Notes under the pieces: model-generated
What the model saw: the letters and a program-made list of their open reading frames with translations, nothing else
The model's database searches: none
What the model was told of the DNA's origin: nothing
Assembly (NCBI GenBank): GCA_945877235.1
Contig: CAMCRF010000001.1
Span: 1 to 64,000, forward strand
DNA from: Bordetella parapertussis
GTDB lineage: Bacteria > Pseudomonadota > Gammaproteobacteria > Burkholderiales > Burkholderiaceae_A
DNA length: 64,000 bases
Direction: 5' to 3'
Made by a program: the position numbers and the translations under genes
Part shown: in pieces, positions 42,370 through 52,778 of the stretch
Position numbering within the stretch: position 1 is the stretch's first letter
Layout of the letters: the number at the start of each line of letters is the position of its first letter

Positions 42370-43337
42370 TGCGCTCGAGCCTGTACCGGCATTGCATGCT
42401 CTTGATCGGGCTTGTTATGCCCCTCTGCGGGTTTGCTCAAGACCGCCCCGGTACAGATGATCTCAGCTTGCTTAGAGCAGTAAATCAGGCGGCCAGCAGC
42501 ACCAGCTTTGTTGGGGTTTTCTCGCATCAGCAGACCCAGGGCGTCTACACCGCCCGCCTCTACCACGCAGTTGCGGCCGACGGCCCCACCGTGCGCCTGG
42601 AATCGCTCGATGGTCCTGCCCGCGAGATCATCCGCTCCTCCGAGGGGGTGCGAGCCTACCTCCCGGATCGCCGGGAGATTCGCGTCACCCCCCATCGGCC
42701 CCTGCGGCCCGATTTTCCAATGCTGTTCCTGGGTGATGGGCGTGAGCTCTTGCGCCACTATCGGGTGAAGGTCAAGGGGGGGTATCGCGTCGCAGGGCTT
42801 GAGACCGATCTTATCGAGTTGGTCCCCAACGATGCGCTGCGCTGGAGAGTCCGGTGCTGGGTTGAGCGCAACCGCAAGCTTCTGCTCAAGCAGCAGCTGC
42901 TGGACGCCGACGGCAGCATCCGCGAAGAATACGTCTTCTCAGAAATCCGGCTCGGGCCGGTGTCGGAGCGTTTGGTTCGCTCTCGTTTTGAGGGTCAGAC
43001 GGGTTGGACGCAGTCTCTCAGTCCGATGCGCAAGGTCACGCCCCCAGCCGCCTCCGCCGACCTTACGGGGGGGTTTGTGCTCACGGCAGCGCTCGCCAAT
43101 GCCGACGGCAGCTTGCGCCAATGGGTGCTGAGCGATGGCCTTGCAACGGTCTCGCTCTTTGCGGAGCGACGCCCACCGGCCATGGCTGACGGGGGCTTCA
43201 GTCAGCATGGCAGCCTCAGCATGGTCACGCGCCAGAGGGGCGATTTTGCGGTGACCGCGCTGGGTGAAGTGCCGCTTCAGGCAGCCACTGCACTCGCCGA
43301 AACATTCCCAGCGGCCTGGCTTCAGCAGTCTCCTTAG
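42366..43337 (+). CDS. rseB: RseB/MucB periplasmic sigma-E regulator
   Basis: 323 residues with a signal peptide (MLLIGLVMPLCGFAQ). The MucB/RseB lipoprotein-like fold is visible in TSFVGVFSHQQTQGVYTARLYH, a conserved long beta-sheet N-terminal domain, and in the smaller C-terminal domain ending ALAETFPAAW. It binds RseA and senses misfolded or lipid-linked envelope material. The GTG at 42366 overlaps the rseA stop; an ATG lies at 42369. Confidence 0.9.
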   Translation: MMRSSLYRHCMLLIGLVMPLCGFAQDRPGTDDLSLLRAVNQAASSTSFVGVFSHQQTQGVYTARLYHAVAADGPTVRLESLDGPAREIIRSSEGVRAYLPDRREIRVTPHRPLRPDFPMLFLGDGRELLRHYRVKVKGGYRVAGLETDLIELVPNDALRWRVRCWVERNRKLLLKQQLLDADGSIREEYVFSEIRLGPVSERLVRSRFEGQTGWTQSLSPMRKVTPPAASADLTGGFVLTAALANADGSLRQWVLSDGLATVSLFAERRPPAMADGGFSQHGSLSMVTRQRGDFAVTALGEVPLQAATALAETFPAAWLQQSP

Positions 43338-43373
43338 GGTTACACAACCGTGCTTACACAAAAGAGGTTTTAC

Positions 43374-44849
43374 ATGATGCATCGTATGGGTCGCATGCTG
43401 TCTGCCGGGGCCATGGGTGTTGCCCTTGCATTTTCGGTCTCCCTTGCAACGCCGGCGCTTGCGCAGTCTGTTTCAAGCCCGATTGTGCGGGGGCTTCCCG
43501 ACTTTACCGTCTTGGTCGAAAAAGCCGGCCCTGCAGTGGTCAACATTCGCACCACAGAGCGAGCGGCTCGTGGGCCACGCGGCATGCCTCCACTCGACGA
43601 GAACGATCCCTTCTATGAGTTCTTTCGCCGGTTTATGCCGCCGGGTCATCCCGGACCAGGGGGAGGGAGGCAGGGCCCGCCAGAGTCAGAGGGTGAAGCT
43701 CGGCCCGAGCCCCGTCAGCGGGGCGTTGGAAGTGGGTTCATCATCAGTGCCGATGGCTTCCTACTCTCGAATCACCACGTCATTGATGGCGCAGATGAGG
43801 TTGTGGTCACGCTTACCGACAAGCGCGAGTTCAAGGCTACCGTCGTGGGCTCCGACGCTCGCACCGACGTTGCCCTGCTCAAGATCGAGGCGCAAGGGCT
43901 CCCCTTCCTGAAGGTCGGAAACCCTGACCAACTGCGGGTGGGTGAGTGGGTTCTGGCCATCGGCTCCCCCTTCGGTCTCGACAACACAGTCACCGCAGGC
44001 ATTGTGAGCGCCAAGAGCCGTGACACAGGCGACTACCTTCCTTTCATTCAGACTGATGTGGCTGTTAATCCAGGTAATTCCGGCGGCCCCTTGCTGAACC
44101 TGTCTGGTGAGGTCGTGGGCATCAACAGCCAAATTTATAGCCGTACGGGCGGTTTTATGGGCATCTCGTTTGCGATTCCCATCGATGAGGCCACGCGTGT
44201 CGCCGACCAGCTGCGCAAGTCGGGCCGCGTCGTGCGCGGTCGCATTGGCGTGGCCATCGACGAGGTCACCCGCGAGGTTGCAGAGGCGCTGGGCATGAAG
44301 ACTGCGAGTGGGGCCTTGGTGCGAAACGTTGAGCCTAAAGGCCCTGCGGAACAGGCAGGTGTGGAGGCAGGCGATATTGTTCTGAAGTTCAACGGCAAGG
44401 CCATTGAGAAGGTTTCTGACCTTCCGCGCTTGGTTGGGAACACCCCTCCTGGGTCTCAGGCGACGCTCGAGGTGTGGCGACGTGGAGAGGTCAAAACCTT
44501 AAAGGTTAAGGTTGGTCAGGTTGAGCCCGAAAAAACAGTAACCGCTGCCAAACCCACCCCAAAAGCCGATAAACCGACCTCAATTGACTGGCTGGGCCTC
44601 TCGCTGTCAGAGCTCCCTGTGGCCTCAGGTGAGTCCAAATCGTCCGCAGGGGTTCAGATTGCGGCGGTAAAGGGCGCAGCCGAGCGGGTCGGACTGCGCC
44701 AGGGTGACATAATCCTGTCTTTGAACAATGTTCAGGTTCGGTCTGTCGCGCAGTTTGTGGCTGCCGCCGAGAAGCTTGACCGCAAGCGAACCGTTGTGCT
44801 GTTGGTTCGCCGAGGCGAAGGCGTGCAGTTCGTGCCGCTCAAGCCCTAG
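43374..44849 (+). CDS. degP: Periplasmic serine protease, DegP/MucD (Do) type
   Basis: 491 residues: signal peptide (GAMGVALAFSVSLATPALAQ), protease domain with His in LSNHHVIDGADEV, Asp in DARTDVALLKI and Ser in VNPGNSGGPLL, then two PDZ domains (about residues 285-375 and 400-490). A Pro/Gly-rich insert (PPGHPGPGGGRQGPPES) lies in the LA loop. It degrades and refolds damaged periplasmic proteins. The start at 43374 follows AGAGG; an open frame from 43350 is less likely. It ends the sigma-E module, with a terminator after it. Confidence 0.94.
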   Translation: MMHRMGRMLSAGAMGVALAFSVSLATPALAQSVSSPIVRGLPDFTVLVEKAGPAVVNIRTTERAARGPRGMPPLDENDPFYEFFRRFMPPGHPGPGGGRQGPPESEGEARPEPRQRGVGSGFIISADGFLLSNHHVIDGADEVVVTLTDKREFKATVVGSDARTDVALLKIEAQGLPFLKVGNPDQLRVGEWVLAIGSPFGLDNTVTAGIVSAKSRDTGDYLPFIQTDVAVNPGNSGGPLLNLSGEVVGINSQIYSRTGGFMGISFAIPIDEATRVADQLRKSGRVVRGRIGVAIDEVTREVAEALGMKTASGALVRNVEPKGPAEQAGVEAGDIVLKFNGKAIEKVSDLPRLVGNTPPGSQATLEVWRRGEVKTLKVKVGQVEPEKTVTAAKPTPKADKPTSIDWLGLSLSELPVASGESKSSAGVQIAAVKGAAERVGLRQGDIILSLNNVQVRSVAQFVAAAEKLDRKRTVVLLVRRGEGVQFVPLKP

Positions 44850-44876
44850 TCGGGAGACCGTCGGGGTTTAACCCAG

Positions 44877-44907
44877 CGGCCTGGCGAGTTCCAGGCCGTA
44901 TTTTTTT
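44877..44907 (+). terminator. Rho-independent terminator after degP
   Basis: CGGCCTGG-CGAGTT-CCAGGCCG is a perfect 8-bp GC-rich stem followed by TA and TTTTTTT. It ends only 2 bases before the lepA ATG at 44910, so lepA needs either read-through or a promoter upstream of or within this element. Confidence 0.85.
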
Positions 44908-44909
44908 GG

Positions 44910-46709
44910 ATGTCGCACTTGCAGCATATTCGCAATTTTTCGATCATTGCCCATATCGACCACGGCAAGAGCACCCTGGCTGACCGAATCATTCAGCTCT
45001 GCGGCGGCCTCTCCGATCGCGAGATGGAGGCCCAGGTGCTCGACTCCATGGACCTTGAGCGCGAGCGGGGTATCACCATCAAGGCCCAAACCGCTGCTCT
45101 CCAGTACACGGCGCTCGATGGTCAGAGGTATCTGTTTAACCTCATCGACACCCCGGGACACGTCGACTTCTCCTACGAGGTGAGTCGATCTTTGTCCGCC
45201 TGCGAGGGCGCCTTGCTGGTGGTCGATGCATCGCAAGGGGTCGAGGCGCAAACCGTCGCAAACTGTTACACGGCACTCGACCTTGGCGTTGAGGTCTGTC
45301 CGGTGCTCAACAAAATCGATCTCCCCGCGGCCAACCCCGAGCAGGCCATTCAAGAGATCGAGGACGTCATCGGTATTGATGCGCACGATGCCATTCGGGC
45401 CAGCGCCAAAACCGGCGAGGGCGTTCGAGACATCCTTGAAATGATCATTGCGCGTGTGCCCCCTCCGAAGGGCGACCCCGATGCGCCCCTGCAAGCCCTC
45501 ATCATCGATTCTTGGTTCGACAACTATGTCGGCGTGGTGATGCTGGTGCGCGTTGTTAACGGCAGACTCGCACAGCGCGACCGGGTGTTGCTCATGGCCA
45601 CTGGCACGGTTCACCCCGTTGAACAGCTCGGCGTGTTCACCCCAAAGTCGCTGCAGAAGGACACCCTCTGTGCCGGGGAGGTGGGATTCATCATTACGGG
45701 CATCAAAGAACTGAAGGCTGCGAAGGTTGGTGATACGGTTACGCTGGCAGGCAAGCCCGCCTCCGGTCCGCTGCCGGGATTCAAAGAGATTCAGCCCCAG
45801 GTTTTTGCTGGCCTGTATCCAGTCGAGAGCTCGGAGTACGACCTCATGCGAGATGCCCTCGAGAAGCTTCAGCTCAACGATGCTGCCTTGCAGTTCGAGC
45901 CGGAAGTGTCACAGGCGCTGGGCTTCGGGTTTCGGTGTGGCTTCTTGGGCCTGCTGCACATGGACATTGTGCAAGAGCGTCTTGAGCGTGAGTACGACAT
46001 CGACCTCATCACCACCGCTCCGACGGTGGTCTACCAGGTCCTGATGAAGGACGGCAGCATCATCGACGTCGACAATCCCTCCAAAATGCCCGACCCCACC
46101 AAGATCGAGGAAATCCGTGAACCGATTGTCACCGTGAACCTCTTTATGCCCTCGGACTATGTGGGGGTGGTGATGACGCTTGCCAATAACAAGCGTGGCA
46201 TGCAGACCAACATGAGCTATCACGGCCGTCAGGTGAACCTCACTTACGAGATTCCCATGAACGAGATCGTGCTCGACTTCTTCGACAAGCTGAAGTCGGT
46301 CTCTCGTGGATATGCATCGATGGACTATGCGTTCAAAGAGCACCGGGCCTCGGATGTGGTCAAGATGGACATCCTCATCAACGGAGAGCGGGTCGACACA
46401 TTATCCGTCATCGTGCACCGCGCGAACGCTCAGTCTCGCGGCAGAGAGCTGGTCGCCAAGCTTCGCGAGCTCATTCCAAGGCAAATGTTCGATGTGGCCA
46501 TTCAGGCCGCGATTGGCGTCAATATTTTGGCCCGCGAGAACGTAAAAGCACTTCGGAAGAACGTGTTGGCCAAGTGCTATGGAGGCGACATCTCACGCAA
46601 GCGAAAGCTGCTTGAGAAGCAGAAGGCTGGTAAGAAACGCATGAAGCAGGTCGGTACTGTTGAGATTCCTCAAGAGGCCTTCCTAGCCATCCTCAAGGTT
46701 GAAGACTAA
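44910..46709 (+). CDS. lepA: Elongation factor 4 (LepA)
   Basis: 599 residues. GTPase motifs are [13 protein letters not shown] (G1), [12 protein letters not shown] (G3) and LNKIDLP (G4). The C-terminal LepA-specific domain ends [16 protein letters not shown]. It acts on stalled or misassembled ribosomes. The ribosome binding region overlaps the T-run of the degP terminator (TTTTTTTGG before ATG), which is unusual, and no good Shine-Dalgarno sequence is seen. Confidence 0.97.
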   Translation: MSHLQHIRNFSIIAHIDHGKSTLADRIIQLCGGLSDREMEAQVLDSMDLERERGITIKAQTAALQYTALDGQRYLFNLIDTPGHVDFSYEVSRSLSACEGALLVVDASQGVEAQTVANCYTALDLGVEVCPVLNKIDLPAANPEQAIQEIEDVIGIDAHDAIRASAKTGEGVRDILEMIIARVPPPKGDPDAPLQALIIDSWFDNYVGVVMLVRVVNGRLAQRDRVLLMATGTVHPVEQLGVFTPKSLQKDTLCAGEVGFIITGIKELKAAKVGDTVTLAGKPASGPLPGFKEIQPQVFAGLYPVESSEYDLMRDALEKLQLNDAALQFEPEVSQALGFGFRCGFLGLLHMDIVQERLEREYDIDLITTAPTVVYQVLMKDGSIIDVDNPSKMPDPTKIEEIREPIVTVNLFMPSDYVGVVMTLANNKRGMQTNMSYHGRQVNLTYEIPMNEIVLDFFDKLKSVSRGYASMDYAFKEHRASDVVKMDILINGERVDTLSVIVHRANAQSRGRELVAKLRELIPRQMFDVAIQAAIGVNILARENVKALRKNVLAKCYGGDISRKRKLLEKQKAGKKRMKQVGTVEIPQEAFLAILKVED

Positions 46710-46712
46710 TTC

Positions 46713-47516
46713 ATGAACTACTCCCTGATTCTTTTCTCGGTCTGCGTCTTTACGGGTTTGCTCTGGGCCCTTGATCGCATGGTTTGGCGAAAGCAGCGTC
46801 CCGCTGGCGCCCCTCGGCCGGGGTGGCTCGAGTACACCGCAGGGTTCTTCCCGCTGCTGCTGGTGATTTTTCTGCTGAGGTCATTCGCGTTCGAGCCCTT
46901 CAACATTCCCTCGGGCTCCATGATTCCGACCCTGCGCATCGGCGACATGATTCTGGTGCAGAAGTACAGCTATGGCATTCGTCTGCCCATCGTGCATACC
47001 AAGATCATCGACCTCGGAAGCCCAGAGCGAGGGGACGTGGTGGTTTTTCGTTACCCGAAGGACTCCTCGCAGGATTACATCAAGCGCATTGTTGGCCTGC
47101 CGGGAGACGAGGTGCGCTACGAGAACAAGGTACTCAGCATCAATGGGGTCGAGGTCCCACGGACACCAGCAGGTGCCTTTATGGACGCCACCATGGTCCG
47201 CCCTATTGACCGATTTGAAGAACAACTCGGTGACAAGCGCTATCACACGCTTGTGGACCCCGACATGGGGAACGGTTTTCTTTTGGCCGAGGCTTTTCCG
47301 TTCCGAGATCAGTGTCAACGTACCCTCACCGGTATGGTTTGTCGTGTCCCTCAAGGCCACTTTTTTGGGGTTGGCGACAACCGAGACAACTCTGCGGACA
47401 GTCGGGTTTGGGGCTTCATACCAGAGCGCAATCTTGCGGGTCGTGCCATTTTGGTCTGGTTCAATGCCTCTGAGGTCTTCGACGGAAACTTCAGTCGCCT
47501 GGGATGGATCGAGTGA
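46713..47516 (+). CDS. lepB: Signal peptidase I
   Basis: 267 residues with two N-terminal membrane helices (about 4-20 and 47-63), the catalytic Ser in [15 protein letters not shown] and Lys in [14 protein letters not shown], plus [15 protein letters not shown] near the C-terminus. It removes signal peptides from secreted proteins. It starts 3 bases after lepA, the classic lepA-lepB-rnc-era order. Confidence 0.96.
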   Translation: MNYSLILFSVCVFTGLLWALDRMVWRKQRPAGAPRPGWLEYTAGFFPLLLVIFLLRSFAFEPFNIPSGSMIPTLRIGDMILVQKYSYGIRLPIVHTKIIDLGSPERGDVVVFRYPKDSSQDYIKRIVGLPGDEVRYENKVLSINGVEVPRTPAGAFMDATMVRPIDRFEEQLGDKRYHTLVDPDMGNGFLLAEAFPFRDQCQRTLTGMVCRVPQGHFFGVGDNRDNSADSRVWGFIPERNLAGRAILVWFNASEVFDGNFSRLGWIE

Positions 47517-48292
47517 GAACCCCCGCGCCCGCGGCGATGCTCGAGCAGCGCATTGGCTATCGGTTCCGCAGGCCTGAACTTCTTGAGCTAGCCCTCACGC
47601 ATCGCAGCTACGGGGCAAACCACAACGAGCGCCTCGAGTTCCTGGGCGACAGCGTGCTCAACCTTGTGGTTGCGCGGCTGCTCTACGACGAGCTCGAGGG
47701 CTTTACAGAGGGCGACTTGAGTCGGGTGCGCTCTAGCCTCGTTCGCCAGCAGGCCCTGCACGACATTGCGCAGTCGCTCTCCCTTCATCAGCACCTGCAC
47801 CTGGGTGACGGCGAGCTCAAGAGCGGTGGTCTGCGCCGTCCGTCCATCCTGGCTGATGCGCTCGAGGCACTCTTCGGTGCCATCTTGCTTGACGGGGGCT
47901 TTGATGCAGCCTCGGAAGTCGTCAATGGTCTCTACCGCCCCATTCTTCGGCAGGTCGATGCCCGAACCCTCGGCAAGGACGCCAAGACCCTGCTGCAAGA
48001 GTTTCTTCAGGGGCATGCCCTTCCGCTACCCGTTTATTCGGTGGTGGCCACACACGGGGCCGCCCATAGTCAGGTGTTCGAGGTCGAGTGCGCCATTGCG
48101 AAGCTCAGCATCTCTGTGCTGGGCCAGGGCGCGAGTCGGCGGGCAGCTGAACAGATGGCTGCGACCGCAGCGTTTACGGCGGCTCAGGCTGCGCTCACAG
48201 CGGTGCCCAAGCGCGCCCGTAAAAAGCGCACCTTGGAGGAGCCGCCTCAGGCCAAGCTCGAATTTAAGCCCAAAGAGTCTCCGCTGAAATGA
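47504..48292 (+). CDS. rnc: Ribonuclease III
   Basis: 262 residues. The nuclease domain has [32 protein letters not shown] with the metal-binding acidic residues, and the C-terminal dsRNA-binding domain begins [12 protein letters not shown] basic tail of about 35 residues ([13 protein letters not shown]) follows. It cuts double-stranded RNA in rRNA maturation. The start at 47504 lies in the end of lepB; a GTG at 47513 that overlaps the lepB stop and an ATG at 47537 are alternatives. Confidence 0.95.
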   Translation: MDRVRTPAPAAMLEQRIGYRFRRPELLELALTHRSYGANHNERLEFLGDSVLNLVVARLLYDELEGFTEGDLSRVRSSLVRQQALHDIAQSLSLHQHLHLGDGELKSGGLRRPSILADALEALFGAILLDGGFDAASEVVNGLYRPILRQVDARTLGKDAKTLLQEFLQGHALPLPVYSVVATHGAAHSQVFEVECAIAKLSISVLGQGASRRAAEQMAATAAFTAAQAALTAVPKRARKKRTLEEPPQAKLEFKPKESPLK

Positions 48293-49185
48293 GCGCGTAT
48301 CGCTGCGGGACGGTCGCAATCGTGGGTCGTCCCAATGTGGGCAAGTCGAGCCTGCTCAATGCCATCGTGGGCGCTGAGATCAGCATCACCTCCCGCAAGG
48401 CCCAAACCACGCGCCATCGCATCATGGGTGTGCACACCGACAGCGAGCGTCAGCTCGTCTTCGTTGATACACCGGGTATTCAGAGCACTTATACGGCGGC
48501 TCTTAATCGTCAGCTCAATCGCGCTGCCTTGGGCACGTTCGAGGAGGTCGATGTGTTGTTGTGGGTCATGGAGGCTGGGCGATGGACAGACGAGGATGAG
48601 GCTGTTTTGCAACGGCTCCCCAAGGGCTGTCCGACGGTTGTCGCACTCAATAAGTCCGACCTCATCAAAGACGACCGAGCAAAGGCCCGTGTCTACGAGC
48701 AGGCTGCCCGATTGGGCACGCTTGCTCAGTTCACCGAGATCGTGCCCGTCTCAGCCGCCAAGCGCAGTCAGCTCGACGATCTCTTGCAGGCGCTTGGCAG
48801 GGCGGTTCCCGAGGGGCCAGCCGTTTACGACGAGGACACCCTCACGGACCGCAGCCTTCGGTTCATGGCAGCCGAGCGCATTCGTGAGAAGTTATTTCGG
48901 CTTCTGGGCGATGAGCTCCCATACGAGTCAACCGTGGTCATTGACCGATTCCAAGAGCATGAAGGCGGTCGTGTCGAGATCGACGCGACCATCGTTGTGG
49001 GGCGTCCACAGCATAAGCCCATGGTGATTGGCGCCGGTGGGGAGCGAATCAAACGCATCGGCACCGAGGCGCGGCAGTCGATTGCCCAGCTTCTGGAGCA
49101 GCGGGTCACGCTCTCGCTCTGGGTGAAGGTCAAAGACAGCTGGGCCGATGATGAGGCCGCTGTCCGCAGCTTCGGAGTGGAATGA
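48289..49185 (+). CDS. era: GTPase Era
   Basis: 298 residues. G1 [12 protein letters not shown], switch [11 protein letters not shown]4 NKSD, and a C-terminal KH domain with [17 protein letters not shown]. Era helps 16S rRNA maturation and small-subunit assembly. Its ATG overlaps the rnc stop (ATGA), and its stop overlaps recO. Confidence 0.97.
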   Translation: MSAYRCGTVAIVGRPNVGKSSLLNAIVGAEISITSRKAQTTRHRIMGVHTDSERQLVFVDTPGIQSTYTAALNRQLNRAALGTFEEVDVLLWVMEAGRWTDEDEAVLQRLPKGCPTVVALNKSDLIKDDRAKARVYEQAARLGTLAQFTEIVPVSAAKRSQLDDLLQALGRAVPEGPAVYDEDTLTDRSLRFMAAERIREKLFRLLGDELPYESTVVIDRFQEHEGGRVEIDATIVVGRPQHKPMVIGAGGERIKRIGTEARQSIAQLLEQRVTLSLWVKVKDSWADDEAAVRSFGVE

Positions 49186-49949
49186 CGAGCATGATCCCGG
49201 GCTATGTCCTGCATGGTCTGGCCTGGCGGGAGACCAGTCTGGTGCTTGAGGTGTTCTCGCGAGAGGAGGGCCGATTGGGCGTCGTGGCTCGAGGAGCGAG
49301 GCGCCCGCGTTCAGCACTCAGGGGCCTTCTGCAGCCCTTTCAGCCGGTGCTCCTGCGCTATTCCGCCAAAGGCGACCTGCGCACTTTATTGTCGGCCGAG
49401 TGGCGTGCCGGCCTGCCGGCTTTCAGGGGCGAGGCGCTGCTTGCGGGTTTTTATTTGAATGAACTGGTCATTCGGCTGCTACCCCGGCACGATCCGCACC
49501 CCAGCCTCTATGACGCGTATGAGCAAGCCTTGCAGGCACTCAGCACAGACCAAGGGGGTGCGCGGCTGGCGTTGACGGAGGCTGTCCTGCGTCAGTTTGA
49601 ATGCCGCCTTTTGCGAGAGATGGGTGTGGCTCCAGACTTCTCCCCTTCGAATGTTCGCGATGAGCCCAATGCACTGTATTGGGTGAGTCCCCACGAGGGG
49701 GTGCATCGAGCGGGAGCGGGCGTTCAGTCTGCTGAGGCCGTCGAGGTCAGCGGGCAGACCCTCATAGCGCTCTCACGCTACGATCAGGATCTGGCTGCTT
49801 TTTCAGAGGGTTTTGTCACGTCTGAATGGGCTGGCCAGGCGAAGCGATTGTTGCGCGGATTGATTCGCCATCAGTTGGGTGGAGAAGACCTAGCCTCTCG
49901 TGAGGCCGTCCGCGCCTTAGCCCAGATTCAGAGAGGAAGTCATGATTGA
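49182..49949 (+). CDS. recO: DNA repair protein RecO
   Basis: 255 residues. An N-terminal OB fold opens GYVLHGLAWRETSLVLEVFSREEGRLGVVARGARR, then a helical domain with LAGFYLNELVIRLLPRHDPHPSLYDAYE. The C-terminal Zn-site Cys are lacking, as often in proteobacteria. RecO loads RecA on SSB-covered DNA. Start at 49182 overlaps era; ATG at 49191 is an alternative. Confidence 0.94.
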   Translation: MTSMIPGYVLHGLAWRETSLVLEVFSREEGRLGVVARGARRPRSALRGLLQPFQPVLLRYSAKGDLRTLLSAEWRAGLPAFRGEALLAGFYLNELVIRLLPRHDPHPSLYDAYEQALQALSTDQGGARLALTEAVLRQFECRLLREMGVAPDFSPSNVRDEPNALYWVSPHEGVHRAGAGVQSAEAVEVSGQTLIALSRYDQDLAAFSEGFVTSEWAGQAKRLLRGLIRHQLGGEDLASREAVRALAQIQRGSHD

Positions 49950-50700
49950 GCTTGGTGTAAACATTGACCACGTGGCCACCCTAAGACAGGCCAGACGCAG
50001 TTATGACCCAGACCCAATATGGGCTGCGGTGGAGGCTCACCTCGGCGGCGCCGATGGCATCACCGTGCACCTGCGAGAGGACCGGCGTCACATTCAGGAT
50101 GATGACGTCCGCCGGCTTCGCACCCACACCCAGATCAAGCTGAACCTCGAGATGGCTGCCACCGCCGAGATGGTGGACTTCGCTCTGGAGGTTAAGCCAG
50201 AGATGGCTATGCTGGTGCCCGAGGGGCGTCAGGAGATCACGACCGAGGGGGGCCTCGATCTGGTGGGGCAGGCAAACGCATTGAGGCCCATGATTGAGCG
50301 GCTGCGTGCTTCGGGCATTACTGTGAGTGCCTTTATTGACCCCGACCTTGCTCAGGTTCGGGTGGCCCATGCCCTGGGCATTGAGGTCTGTGAGGTGCAT
50401 ACAGGGCCCTACGCCGAGGTTTTTTATGCCCAAGGGCGTGACCCCGCACAGCCCGAGGTAAAGGCTCAATTAGCGGCCATTGCCCGGGCCGGTGACGCGA
50501 TTCAGGCCGCAGGCATGCGGTTTAATGCGGGGCATGCCCTGAACTACTTTAACGTGCAGCCAGTGGCCGCTCTCACAGGCATCAAAGAGCTCCATATCGG
50601 CCACGCCATCGTCTCGCGCGCCATGCTGGTCGGCATGCGAGAGGCCGTGCGAGAAATGAAGCGCCTTATGCGTGAGGCACAGGGCGGGAGGCTCTCATGA
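49942..50700 (+). CDS. pdxJ: Pyridoxine 5'-phosphate synthase
   Basis: 252 residues, TIM barrel. NIDHVATLRQARR, GADGITVHLREDRRHIQD, FNAGHALNYFNVQPVA and ELHIGHAIVSRA are PdxJ hallmarks with active-site His and Glu. It makes vitamin B6 from deoxyxylulose phosphate and a 3-amino-ketone phosphate. Overlaps recO by 8 bases and acpS by 4. Confidence 0.97.
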   Translation: MIELGVNIDHVATLRQARRSYDPDPIWAAVEAHLGGADGITVHLREDRRHIQDDDVRRLRTHTQIKLNLEMAATAEMVDFALEVKPEMAMLVPEGRQEITTEGGLDLVGQANALRPMIERLRASGITVSAFIDPDLAQVRVAHALGIEVCEVHTGPYAEVFYAQGRDPAQPEVKAQLAAIARAGDAIQAAGMRFNAGHALNYFNVQPVAALTGIKELHIGHAIVSRAMLVGMREAVREMKRLMREAQGGRLS

Positions 50701-51098
50701 TCATCGGCGTGGGCACAGACCTGGTTGAGACCAAGCGCCTCGAGTCGCTCTGGGTGCGCTGGGGTGAACGTATTGCACGGCGGCTGCTTGGACCTGAGGA
50801 GCAGAAGGTGTTTTTTCAGCGGCTCGGCCAAGGCGCTCACGCGCAATCGGTCGCAATCAACTACCTTGCCAAGCGCTTTGCTGCCAAAGAGGCCGTTGGC
50901 AAGGCACTCGGGTGCGGGCTTTCCAACCCCATGGGTCTGCAGAATCTTGAAGTCCTTAATGACGAAAAGGGGGCTCCGCAGGCCGTTGCGCGGGGTCCGC
51001 TTGCAGAGCTGCTGCATGCTAACGGATGGGTCATCCATCTCTCACTCAGTGATGAACGCAGCCATGCGCAGGCCTTTGCCCTGGTGGAGGCTCGCTGA
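50697..51098 (+). CDS. acpS: Holo-ACP synthase
   Basis: 133 residues. GVGTDLVETKRLES holds the Mg-binding Asp and FAAKEAVGKALG the second acidic site. It transfers phosphopantetheine from CoA to the Ser of ACP (gene at 39685). Its ATG and stop overlap pdxJ and nagZ, so expression is coupled. Confidence 0.96.
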   Translation: MIIGVGTDLVETKRLESLWVRWGERIARRLLGPEEQKVFFQRLGQGAHAQSVAINYLAKRFAAKEAVGKALGCGLSNPMGLQNLEVLNDEKGAPQAVARGPLAELLHANGWVIHLSLSDERSHAQAFALVEAR

Positions 51099-52102
51099 TG
51101 CTCGGACCCCTAATCATTGATGTCCAAGGCCTAGAACTTGAGTCACACGAGCGCGATATGCTCGCCCACCCGTGGGTTGGCGGGCTCATTCTGTTCACCC
51201 GAAATTTCGCATCCAAGCAGCAGCTGCGAGCCCTGACGTCGGAGATTGCGCGCGCTCGGCCCGGCATCGTGATCTCGGTCGATCACGAGGGTGGACGCGT
51301 GCAACGCTTTCGAGAGGGTTTCACTGCGCTGCCCAGTTTCCTTGAGCTCGGCAGCGGCCTGCTCGATACACAGGGTCGCGTCTGCCCGCAGGCCTTGGCC
51401 ATCGCCATCAGCAAAGCGCGTGAGGCGGGCACGGTGCTTGCGCGCGAGCTCATAGACGTCGGAGTCGGATTCAGCTACACCCCGGTGCTGGATCTCGAGT
51501 TGGGTCGCAGTGCCGTCATGTATCAGCGGGCTTTCAGCCCAGACCCTGGTCTGGTCTCTGTTCTGTCGGGCGCAGTGATGCAAGGCCTGGCCCAGATGGG
51601 CTTTCAGAACTGCGGGAAGCATTTTCCTGGGCACGGCTACGCCAGTGCGGACTCCCATGAGGCACTCCCCGTCGATGACCGAAGCCTTGATGAACTGCTG
51701 GCGCAGGACCTGATTCCTTATGTCAGACTCGGCGCAGGGCCTTGGGGGTCCGTCCCGCTGTCCGCGGTCATGCCTGCCCATGTTCTCTATCCTCAGGTCG
51801 ACCCGCATAGGCCTGCTGGCTTTTCGCCCATCTGGATTCAAAAGGTCTTGCGTGAGCGACTCAGCTTTGATGGCGTGGTGATCTCAGATGACCTCTCTAT
51901 GGCGGGCGCTGCTGTGGTTGAAGATGTCGTGGATCGGGCGCAGGCGGCTTTTGAGGCGGGTTGTGACGCCACCCTGATCTGCAATCGACCAGACCTTGCT
52001 CAGCAGGTCCTCGATGGGCTGCCAAGCCGCATGCCTGGGCTTCTCAAGGCGCCTACGCGCCGAGGACTCGAGCGACTGGCGCCTGCCATTCGCAATGGCT
52101 AA
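51098..52102 (+). CDS. nagZ: Beta-N-acetylhexosaminidase NagZ
   Basis: 334 residues, glycoside hydrolase family 3. SVDHEGGRVQRFREGFTALP, KHFPGHGYASADSHEALPVDDR and VISDDLSMAGA carry the substrate site, the His/Asp dyad and the catalytic Asp. It is cytoplasmic and removes GlcNAc from recycled muropeptides. Overlaps acpS by one base and the next gene by 8. Confidence 0.96.
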   Translation: MLGPLIIDVQGLELESHERDMLAHPWVGGLILFTRNFASKQQLRALTSEIARARPGIVISVDHEGGRVQRFREGFTALPSFLELGSGLLDTQGRVCPQALAIAISKAREAGTVLARELIDVGVGFSYTPVLDLELGRSAVMYQRAFSPDPGLVSVLSGAVMQGLAQMGFQNCGKHFPGHGYASADSHEALPVDDRSLDELLAQDLIPYVRLGAGPWGSVPLSAVMPAHVLYPQVDPHRPAGFSPIWIQKVLRERLSFDGVVISDDLSMAGAAVVEDVVDRAQAAFEAGCDATLICNRPDLAQQVLDGLPSRMPGLLKAPTRRGLERLAPAIRNG

Positions 52103-52778
52103 GGTCGAGGCAGCGTCACTCTACGACGCCGACTGCCGTCGGTGTGCACGCCTGAGTGATTTTCTCGATGAGACGGCTCAGGCCCACCCGGACTATTTCT
52201 GTCGGCCGGTTCCGGCTTTTGGTGACGACCGACCCCGACTGCTCGTGGTCGGCCTTGCACCCGGGCTGCATGGTGCCAATCGCACGGGGAGACCGTTTAC
52301 GGGAGATGCCTGTAGCGACCTGCTCTATGGCACCTTGCATCGACTCGGCCTGGCCTCAGCGAAGCGGTCCGTTACGCGCGATGACGGCCTATTACTTTAC
52401 GGATGCCGCATCACGAACGCAGTAAAGTGCCTGCCGCCCGCCAACAAGCCCACAGGGGCTGAGGTAAGGCAGTGCGGCGCTTTCCTGCATGCGGAAATTG
52501 AAGCGTTAAAGCCGACAGTGATCGTCTGTCTTGGTGCCGTCTCGCACGATGCAGTGCTGCGAAGCCTCGATCTAAAGGAGCGGGGTGCGTCCAGCGCTGA
52601 GTTCAAGTTCGCCCACGGCGCGGAGCACGCGATGGGTGATGTCCTAGGCGCTCCACAATGGCTGGTCGACAGCTATCACCCGAGTCGCTACAACGTGAAC
52701 ACCGGCCGGCTGACCGAGGAGATGTTTTTCGAGGCGCTCTCGAGGGCGGCGCGGCTTGCAGGGGTGGGGCATGTTTGA
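52095..52778 (+). CDS. Uracil-DNA glycosylase, family 5 (UdgB)-like
   Basis: 227 residues. Cys in [11 protein letters not shown] supports an iron-sulfur cluster; [25 protein letters not shown] is motif A without a catalytic Asp/Asn, and [15 protein letters not shown] is motif B. These fit family 5 rather than Ung. It would remove uracil or damaged bases. The ATG at 52095 lies in the end of nagZ; the stop overlaps uvrC. Its place between nagZ and uvrC puts two DNA-repair genes together. Confidence 0.85.
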   Translation: MAKVEAASLYDADCRRCARLSDFLDETAQAHPDYFCRPVPAFGDDRPRLLVVGLAPGLHGANRTGRPFTGDACSDLLYGTLHRLGLASAKRSVTRDDGLLLYGCRITNAVKCLPPANKPTGAEVRQCGAFLHAEIEALKPTVIVCLGAVSHDAVLRSLDLKERGASSAEFKFAHGAEHAMGDVLGAPQWLVDSYHPSRYNVNTGRLTEEMFFEALSRAARLAGVGHV

